The position numbers and the translations under genes are program-made. Positions 1 to 3,834 of a DNA stretch of 5,465 bases are shown in pieces; the first letter of the stretch is position 1, and each line of letters begins with the position of its first letter. Source of the DNA: an uncultured Oribacterium sp. (lineage in GTDB: Bacteria; Bacillota; Clostridia; Lachnospirales; Lachnospiraceae); contig CAAGRO010000449.1 of NCBI GenBank assembly GCA_900772695.1, positions 1-5,465 on the forward strand. The letters run 5' to 3'. Below the pieces are notes generated by a model, which worked only from the letters and a program-made list of their open reading frames with translations, was not told the DNA's origin and did not search any database.

Positions 1-107
1 AAGCCCATCTGCTCGAGGATCTGCAGGAGCGTCGTCCAGTCAACCTCGCCCGGCCCGACGATCGTGTCGACGGCCTGTCCGGTCAGAATCGGGATGTACT
101 TGTTCAT
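1..107 (-). pseudogene. Inverted N-terminal fragment of an ABC exporter (TM1 and first loop), open at the left edge
   Basis: Read on the minus strand from an ATG at 107-105, 35 codons stay open to the window edge. They contain YIPILTGQAVD, followed by a GPGEVDW segment and an amphipathic stretch ending LLQILEQMG. This is the pattern at the end of TM1 and in the following loop of LmrA/YheI-type ABC exporters (family form: YIPILTGxAID, then GPGQVDF). In those proteins it sits near residues 35-70, upstream of the region that the plus strand begins to encode at about 103. The fragment therefore appears to be a piece of the same gene, or a close paralog, in opposite orientation. It has no room for a normal start: the residues that should precede it would lie inside the oppositely oriented exporter, and I see no ribosome binding site before the ATG. 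About 95-100 family residues between this piece and the plus-strand part are absent here and may lie left of the window. The family resemblance is from memory, not a search. Confidence 0.7.
99..107. other. Inversion or chimera junction inside the ABC exporter gene
   Basis: Left of about 99 the exporter-like coding sense is on the minus strand; right of about 103 it is on the plus strand. The exact breakpoint cannot be fixed. The bases GTTCATGC read acceptably in both directions (FM on plus, MN on minus), which would fit a short microhomology. Possible causes are a real DNA inversion, a fold-back chimera from whole-genome amplification, or an inverted join in a metagenome assembly near a contig end. 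Confidence 0.6.
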
Positions 108-1389
108 GCTCTCGATCGAGCCGTTCATCACCCTGCTCGTCATCCTGCTGACCCCGCTCAGCTTCGTGGTGGCGGGGCAGATCGCGAAGCACACCTATAC
201 GTTCTTCCGGCATCAGTCGGAGAGCCGCGGCGAGATCACGGCCTTCACCGAGGAGATGATCGGAAATCTGAAGGTCGTGAAGGCCTTCGGCCACGAGGAC
301 GAGGCACAGGCGGAGTTTGAGAAGATCAATGAAACCCTGTCCGACTACAGCTTCAAGGCGACCTTCGTGTCGTCGCTTGTGAACCCGGCGACCCGCTGCG
401 TAAACTCCATCGTCTATGCGGCGGTCGGCGTAAGCGGCGCGGTGATGGCGATCCGGGCCTTCATCTCGGTCGGACAGCTCGTGTCGTTCCTCAGCTACGC
501 GAACCAGTACACGAAGCCGTTCAATGAAATCTCCGGCGTCGTCACGGAGCTCCAGAACGCCATCGCCTCCGCGAGTCGTGTCTTCGAAGTCATCGACGAG
601 CCGGCGATGGAACCGGACGCAGCGGATGCAGCTGTACTGGGAGACAACATTGGCGTACGCGGCGCGGTCGACATCGAGCACCTCTGGTTCTCGTACGACA
701 AGACGAAGAAGCTGCTCACGGACATCAACGTGCACGTGAAGCCGGGCGAGACGGTCGCGATCGTCGGACCGACGGGCTGCGGCAAGTCGACGCTCATCAA
801 CCTCCTGATGCGTTTCTATGACGCGGACCAGGGCGCGATCCGCGTGGACGGGCTCGACAACCGCAAGGTGACGCGGGAGAGTCTGCGTGCGAACTTCGGT
901 ATGGTGCTGCAGGAGACCTGGCTGAAATCGGCGTCGATCCGCGACAACATCGCGTACGGCAAGCCGGATGCGACCCTGGAGGAAATTCAGGAGGCCGCGC
1001 GCCGGGCGCATTGTGACAAGTTCATCCGCCGCATGCCGCAGGGCTACGACACTGTGCTCGGCGAGGACGGCGGCGCGCTGAGCCAGGGCCAGAAGCAGCT
1101 GCTCTGCATCGCGCGTCTGATGCTGCGTCTGCCGCCGATGCTCATCCTCGATGAGGCGACCTCGTCCATCGATCCCCGCACCGAGCTCCACATCCAGCAT
1201 GCCTTCGACCGCATGATGGAGGGCCGTACCTCGTTCATCGTGGCACACCGCCTCTCGACGATCCGGAACGCCGACCTCATCCTCGTGATGCGCGACGGAA
1301 ACATCGTCGAGCAGGGCACGCACGACGCGCTCCTCGCCCGCGGCGGCTTCTACGCCGACCTCTATAACGCACAGTTCGCTGCGAGCTGA
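103..1389 (+). CDS. ABC exporter, C-terminal part: end of the membrane domain plus a full ATPase domain (5' broken)
   Basis: This is a type IV (exporter-fold) ABC transporter half that would move a lipid, drug or peptide out of the cell using ATP; the substrate cannot be told. Family-like sequence begins at FMLSIEPF (103) and runs through the last membrane helices, including the conserved FLSYANQYTKPFNEISG before the linker. The ATPase domain is complete: Walker A GPTGCGKST (766-792), Q-loop in GMVLQETWL (~900), signature LSQGQKQ (1078-1098), Walker B MLILDE with the catalytic Glu (1138-1155), D-loop SSID, and switch His in AHRLS (codon 1246-1248). LSQGQ instead of LSGGQ is usual in this subfamily, which often works as a heterodimer of two adjacent genes; the partner would lie outside the window. 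The frame is open to position 1 with nominal starts at 64 (GTG), 94 and 106 (ATG), but none has a ribosome binding site and sequence left of ~103 does not fit the family. A normal protein is near 580-600 residues, so roughly a quarter is missing. The TGA at 1387 precedes a terminator. Confidence 0.93.
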   Translation, partial: FMLSIEPFITLLVILLTPLSFVVAGQIAKHTYTFFRHQSESRGEITAFTEEMIGNLKVVKAFGHEDEAQAEFEKINETLSDYSFKATFVSSLVNPATRCVNSIVYAAVGVSGAVMAIRAFISVGQLVSFLSYANQYTKPFNEISGVVTELQNAIASASRVFEVIDEPAMEPDAADAAVLGDNIGVRGAVDIEHLWFSYDKTKKLLTDINVHVKPGETVAIVGPTGCGKSTLINLLMRFYDADQGAIRVDGLDNRKVTRESLRANFGMVLQETWLKSASIRDNIAYGKPDATLEEIQEAARRAHCDKFIRRMPQGYDTVLGEDGGALSQGQKQLLCIARLMLRLPPMLILDEATSSIDPRTELHIQHAFDRMMEGRTSFIVAHRLSTIRNADLILVMRDGNIVEQGTHDALLARGGFYADLYNAQFAAS

Positions 1390-1411
1390 GAAACATGCAG
1401 CATTTTTACCG

Positions 1412-1447
1412 AAAAAGGAGTGCCTCCGTTGGGAGACACTCCTTTTT
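1412..1447. terminator. Bidirectional intrinsic terminator between convergent genes
   Basis: An 11-base perfect stem (AAAAAGGAGTG, 1412-1422, with its complement at 1437-1447) continues after one mismatch as a 4-base stem (CTCC/GGAG) closed by a GTTG loop. The A-run on the left and T-run on the right give a U-tract on either strand. It lies 22 bases after the exporter stop and just before the end of the minus-strand PAP2 gene, so it can terminate both. Confidence 0.9.
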
Positions 1448-1450
1448 GAA

Positions 1451-2137
1451 TCATTTTTCGGAAATCCTCGGCTCGACCGCCCACTTCCAGACGAAATACA
1501 GCGCCCAGCTCATGGCGAAGCCGAGCACGACGTCGATGATCGAGTGCTGGCGGATGAAGAGCGTCGCGACGCAGATCAGCACCGCGATGATCGTCTCAAG
1601 ATTCTTCGTGCGTGGACGAATGTAACTGCACTGCCGCACGACGAGGTCGATCGCGATGGTGCTCGACACATGCATGCTCGGGCAGACGTTCCGCGGCGGG
1701 TCGATCGAGCGCAGCCACGCTACGCCGAGCGTGAAGATGTCGCTGCCCGTCAGCGGCTCCCGCAGCGCGAGGCCATTCGGCCAGACCGTGTACACCACCA
1801 TGCAGATCGTGTAACCGCCGAAGAGAATGAAGCAGAGCTTCAGAAAATCGCGCCGCGTCCCGTAAAACAGAAAAAACACGAGCGCGCCCGGAAACAGCAG
1901 CCACCAGATCGCGTACGGCACGAAAAACGCCGGAATCGTCGGGATCATCCGGTCGAGCGGCGTCTCGATGATGTGCACCGCCTCCGCCGGCACCGCGCGC
2001 AGCTGCAGCATCCCGAAGTACAGGAGGTACGCCGGCAGGTACAGGAGCCACAGCGCATAGCGGTGTGCGCCAATGTAGCCGACCGGGTCGCGCATCGCCT
2101 CCCGGATCGGTACGAATATATCTTTACGTGCTTTCAT
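1451..2137 (-). CDS. PAP2-family integral membrane phosphatase/phosphotransferase
   Basis: A 228-residue membrane protein of the PAP2 (type 2 phosphatidic acid phosphatase) superfamily. These enzymes remove or transfer phosphate groups on lipid or prenyl phosphates through a phospho-histidine intermediate. Hydrophobic helices lie at about residues 27-46, 68-92, 97-118, 181-195 and 199-220. The second signature is CPSMHVSS (residues 152-159, His156). The third is the RQHSIIDV block, with His198 as nucleophile and Asp202. The Arg six residues before the His in classic SRxxxxxH is replaced by Thr192, and the QHxxxD form resembles the Aur1/inositol-phosphotransferase-like branch (PAP2_3) more than classic PgpB or BacA-type enzymes. 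The substrate is unknown. The start at 2137 has a GAGGAG (2149-2154 on the complement) about 11 bases upstream, slightly long but the best choice; the preceding region is AT-rich. The gene is convergent with the exporter and divergent from the kinase-like gene, so it is probably transcribed alone. Confidence 0.85.
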   Translation of the reverse strand: MKARKDIFVPIREAMRDPVGYIGAHRYALWLLYLPAYLLYFGMLQLRAVPAEAVHIIETPLDRMIPTIPAFFVPYAIWWLLFPGALVFFLFYGTRRDFLKLCFILFGGYTICMVVYTVWPNGLALREPLTGSDIFTLGVAWLRSIDPPRNVCPSMHVSSTIAIDLVVRQCSYIRPRTKNLETIIAVLICVATLFIRQHSIIDVVLGFAMSWALYFVWKWAVEPRISEK

Positions 2138-2156
2138 AAATTGTCGTGCTCCTCAC

Positions 2157-2214
2157 ATTCTGAAATCATATTTTCTTATACTAGCACAAATATATTCAGA
2201 ATCAGAACTGAAAT
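2157..2214. repeat. Small inverted and direct repeats upstream of the PAP2 gene
   Basis: ATTCTGAA (2157-2164) and its exact complement TTCAGAAT (2195-2202) are separated by 30 AT-rich bases, and CTGAAAT occurs at 2160 and again at 2208. The block covers the region where the PAP2 promoter should be; TATAAG and TATGAT are present on the minus strand (2180-2175 and 2170-2165), but neither has a convincing -35 at proper spacing. It could be an operator. AT-rich sequence produces such repeats by chance fairly often. Confidence 0.25.
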
Positions 2215-2245
2215 ATTTTTTAATGACAGCACTGGTAACCGTTCA

Positions 2246-2320
2246 GCTAAGGGGACCCGGAAGGGCGGCAATGGAGGCCATACGTAGAGATCGTGTGAAA
2301 TCAAGCCGGGTTTCCTTAGT
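2246..2320 (+). ncRNA. Candidate structured RNA, unidentified
   Basis: The left arm at 2246-2260 (GCTAAGGGGACCCGG) pairs without interruption with 2306-2320 (CCGGGTTTCCTTAGT): 15 base pairs including three G-U wobbles. Inside is a second hairpin, CATACG (2279-2284) with CGTGTG (2292-2297), one U-G pair and a 7-base loop TAGAGAT. Every non-Watson-Crick pair is a wobble when read as plus-strand RNA but becomes A-C on the minus strand, which suggests the plus strand is the functional RNA. CCC-GGAA-GGG (2256-2265) could form a competing small hairpin. No T-run follows, so it is not a terminator. It ends about 27 bases before the -35 box of the kinase-like gene. I compared it by memory with SRP RNA, RNase P, tmRNA, c-di-GMP, TPP, FMN, SAM, THF, guanidine and fluoride elements and none fits. 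It could also be a mobile palindromic repeat. Confidence 0.4.
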
Positions 2321-2346
2321 GGCGCTGGAAATTATTTTCGAATCGT

Positions 2347-2375
2347 TTGAAAAAATGAAACGAAAATGATAAAAT
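2347..2375 (+). promoter_or_regulatory. Sigma-A-type promoter of the cytidylate-kinase-like gene
   Basis: TTGAAA (2347-2352) and TAAAAT (2370-2375) are separated by 17 bases, and a TG at 2367-2368 makes an extended -10 element. The surroundings are A/T-rich. Transcription would begin near 2382, giving a leader of about 45 bases before the ATG at 2428. Confidence 0.65.
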
Positions 2376-2387
2376 ATAAGCAGATCA

Positions 2388-2403
2388 ATCGAGATGACTC
2401 GAT
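2388..2403. promoter_or_regulatory. Operator-like palindrome at the start of the kinase-like transcript
   Basis: ATCGAG (2388-2393) is followed after four bases (ATGA) by its complement CTCGAT (2398-2403), at or just after the expected transcription start. It could be a repressor site or a small 5' hairpin that protects the mRNA. It is short, and no regulator is encoded nearby to link to it. Confidence 0.25.
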
Positions 2404-2427
2404 CGAAATCATCCAGGAGGGCAGACT

Positions 2428-3051
2428 ATGAAGATTAATTACGTTACGATTTCGAGAGAATATGGTTCCGGCGGACGTGAGGTCGGCCGCAAGCTCGCCG
2501 AGAAGCTCGGCATCCCACTGTATGATAAGGAAATCATCGAGCAGACCGCGTTTAAAACCGGTTTCGCGGAGGATTATGTGAAGAAGCAGGGCGAGTACGC
2601 GAGTGCCCGCAACTGGATCGAATATTCCTTCTCCGCGCGGAACAGCTACGGCATGAGTCCGGAGGACTATCTCTGGGCGAAGCAGCGAGAGGTCATCCTC
2701 GATCTCGTCGCGAAGGGACCGTGCGTGATCGTCGGACGCTGCGCAGACTACATCCTCCGCGAGCGTACGGATGTGCTCAATGTCTTCATCCATGCGGATA
2801 TCGAGAAGCGGAAGCACAGAATCACCGAGATCTATAAGGAGCCGGAGAACACCGACAAGATGCTGAAGGACATGGATAAGAAGCGTAAGTTCAACTATCG
2901 CTACTACACCGAGCAGGAGTGGGGCAAGTGCCAGAACTACGACCTGACCCTCGACAGCGGCTCGCTCGGCATCGATCACTGTGTCGACATCATCTACCGC
3001 GTCTGCCAGGACGACGAGGTGGAGAAAACACCGAAGCCGGCAGAGGAGTGA
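2428..3051 (+). CDS. Cytidylate-kinase-like P-loop family protein
   Basis: A 207-residue soluble protein of the cytidylate kinase-like family (Pfam Cytidylate_kin2 type), widespread in Clostridia and with poorly defined function. The N-terminus has the family P-loop SREYGSGGREVGRKLA (residues 9-24), lacking the usual GK[S/T] ending of Walker A, followed by LYDKEII (31-37). CVIVGRCADYIL (99-110) is the conserved second strand and turn, and DKKRKFNYRYYT (150-161) resembles the lid region in which Arg and Lys contact phosphates. The last ten residues are charged and probably disordered. True cytidylate kinase (cmk) is a related but different protein, so no symbol is given; nucleotide-monophosphate kinase activity is possible but not shown. 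The start is well supported by AGGAGG (2415-2420) seven bases before the ATG and a promoter at 2347-2375. A strong terminator 30 bases after the stop makes it a single-gene transcript. Confidence 0.88.
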   Translation: MKINYVTISREYGSGGREVGRKLAEKLGIPLYDKEIIEQTAFKTGFAEDYVKKQGEYASARNWIEYSFSARNSYGMSPEDYLWAKQREVILDLVAKGPCVIVGRCADYILRERTDVLNVFIHADIEKRKHRITEIYKEPENTDKMLKDMDKKRKFNYRYYTEQEWGKCQNYDLTLDSGSLGIDHCVDIIYRVCQDDEVEKTPKPAEE

Positions 3052-3081
3052 CGCACTCAGTAAATCCAATACAAGTACATT

Positions 3082-3117
3082 ACAAGGGGAGCCGCACATG
3101 CGGCTCCCCTTGTTTTT
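3082..3117 (+). terminator. Strong intrinsic terminator of the cytidylate-kinase-like gene
   Basis: ACAAGGGGAGCCGCA (3082-3096) pairs perfectly with TGCGGCTCCCCTTGT (3099-3113) around a very tight loop, effectively ACAT, followed by a TTTTT run to 3117. It is GC-rich and close after the TGA at 3049-3051. The A content on the left arm is too small for good termination in reverse. Confidence 0.92.
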
Positions 3118-3132
3118 GCTATGGTGAAGTTT

Positions 3133-3202
3133 CAGGCAGCGTCCCGGAGAACCGGACACGGAAGCACAGTACTCCGAGACCGGTCCTCCAGGGCTCTGCC
3201 TG
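3133..3202. repeat. Long imperfect hairpin (29-base arms, 12-base loop)
   Basis: The arm at 3133-3161 pairs with 3174-3202 over 29 positions without any gap: 23 Watson-Crick pairs, one G-U pair on the plus strand (3142/3193) and five mismatches (at 3140, 3145, 3150, 3156 and 3158). Read as minus-strand RNA, two of the mismatches become wobbles. The longest uninterrupted stretch is CAGGCAG/CTGCCTG at the base. There is no T-run, and the kinase gene already has its own terminator, so this is not a simple terminator. It may be a REP-like palindrome, a remnant of a small mobile element, or an RNA hairpin. A small hairpin TGCC-CTAT-GGCA (3201-3212) overlaps its right foot. Confidence 0.6.
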
Positions 3203-3261
3203 CCCTATGGCAGATATAACAAAAAACAAAGTAAACTACGCAGGTAAACCTGTGAATCTGC

Positions 3262-3292
3262 TTGTATTATCCTGCAATTTCTGTAATATTAT
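3262..3292 (+). promoter_or_regulatory. Possible promoter of the Hpt/HD-GYP operon
   Basis: TTGTAT (3262-3267) is followed by TAATAT (3284-3289, spacing 16) or TATTAT (3287-3292, spacing 19) in an AT-rich stretch. A start near 3298 would give a leader of about 180 bases. The palindrome at 3239-3254 lies just upstream and could be a regulator site. The elements are weak, and the call rests mainly on location. Confidence 0.3.
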
Positions 3293-3477
3293 ATTCAGAA
3301 AATTGAACCATGGTAAACATGAAGAGGCGCTTTCGTACCTGAGGGGGATCAGTGAGGAAAGAGGCCTCTTGAACGTAGCTATTTTTACCATGCGTGCACG
3401 GTATGATTCTGCGGGTACAGGGACGAAAGGGGTCCGTCTGTGCCGAAATATTTGTTTTTTTAATAGGGGGATAAATC

Positions 3478-3825
3478 ATGACGATTGAAGAGTGTTATCA
3501 GGCGATGGGGGCGGATTATGAGGATGTATCGCACCGCATCCCGAACGCGGCGCTGGTGAAGAAGTTCGCGCTGAAGTTCCTCGAGGATAAGAGCATGGAG
3601 CAGCTGACCGTCGCACTGAAGGATGGCGCGGTCGAGGATGCATTCCGTGCAGCGCATACGCTGAAGGGACTGTGCCTGACGCTCGGTTTCTCCGCGCTCG
3701 CGAAGCCGTCGATCGAGTTCACCGAGCTCCTGCGCGGCCGTCGCATGGATGGCTACGAGCCGCTGTACGAGCAGGTGCTTGCAGAGTACGAGAAGACCGT
3801 TGCAGCGCTGCGTCAGGTCGACTAA
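3478..3825 (+). CDS. Stand-alone Hpt (histidine phosphotransfer) domain protein
   Basis: A 115-residue helical protein consisting of one Hpt domain, the cytoplasmic phosphate carrier of multi-step phosphorelays. The motif AAHTLKGLCLTLGF (residues 58-71) is the classic HxxKG site, with His60 as the phosphorylated residue and Lys63/Gly64 packing around it. The flanking parts form amphipathic helices (VKKFALKFLEDKSMEQL before, PSIEFTELLRG and a C-terminal helix after), matching the four-helix bundle. The length is normal for a single-domain Hpt and there is no kinase or receiver part. The ATG at 3478 has AGGGGG (3465-3470) seven bases upstream. The stop at 3823-3825 is nine bases before the next gene, whose ribosome binding site overlaps it, so the two are surely co-transcribed. 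The natural partner is the receiver encoded next; the hybrid kinase that would load the histidine is not in the window. Confidence 0.92.
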   Translation: MTIEECYQAMGADYEDVSHRIPNAALVKKFALKFLEDKSMEQLTVALKDGAVEDAFRAAHTLKGLCLTLGFSALAKPSIEFTELLRGRRMDGYEPLYEQVLAEYEKTVAALRQVD

Positions 3826-3834
3826 GGAGATTTC

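Larger units (their letters stand above)
3118..3477. other. Long intergenic region and probable leader of the Hpt/HD-GYP operon, no convincing gene
   Basis: The 360 bases between the kinase terminator and the Hpt gene hold no credible protein gene. The right part (about 3210-3320) is AT-rich. Besides the large hairpin at 3133-3202, it contains CGCAGGT/ACCTGTG (3239-3254, one wobble), CTGA/TCAG (3339-3352), a 12-base perfect palindrome AAGAGGCCTCTT (3359-3370), TACCaTGC/GCAcGGTA (3386-3403) and GGAC/GTCC (3421-3435). These small stems could be part of a structured leader, but they do not add up to any riboswitch I recognise. The region ends in a T-rich stretch and the AGGGGG ribosome binding site (3465-3470) of the Hpt gene. 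Confidence 0.5.

Noticed and set aside
64..66. GTG at 64 as the genuine start of the exporter
   Set aside because: No ribosome binding site precedes it, residues 64-102 do not fit the family, and the protein would lack most of its membrane domain.
40..1323. Long minus-strand open frame (427 codons) opposite the ABC exporter
   Set aside because: Its product is Arg/His/Asp-rich with no recognisable domain and it mirrors the codons of the exporter. In GC-rich genes the antisense frames are commonly free of stops.
2247..2270. CCCGGAAGGG with GGAA loop as a possible SRP RNA (4.5S) domain IV
   Set aside because: The conserved AGCAGCC on the 3' side and the matching CAGG on the 5' side of SRP RNA are absent, and the flanking pairing differs.
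2246..2320. The 2246-2320 stem as a transcription terminator
   Set aside because: Neither strand has a U-tract after the stem, and it lies upstream, not downstream, of both divergent genes.
3238..3440. Partial resemblance to a class I cyclic di-GMP riboswitch (ACGCAGGTAAACC at 3238, GGGACGAAAG at 3420)
   Set aside because: In the real element the two conserved pieces are about 15-25 bases apart and the second reads GGGACGCAAAGC. Here they are about 170 bases apart and neither is exact, so it is most likely coincidence.
3207..3488. Possible 93-residue plus-strand ORF starting MADITKNK in the gap before the Hpt gene
   Set aside because: It has no ribosome binding site, overlaps the Hpt start and its ribosome binding site, and the translation shows no family pattern, hydrophobic segment or codon bias like the neighbours.
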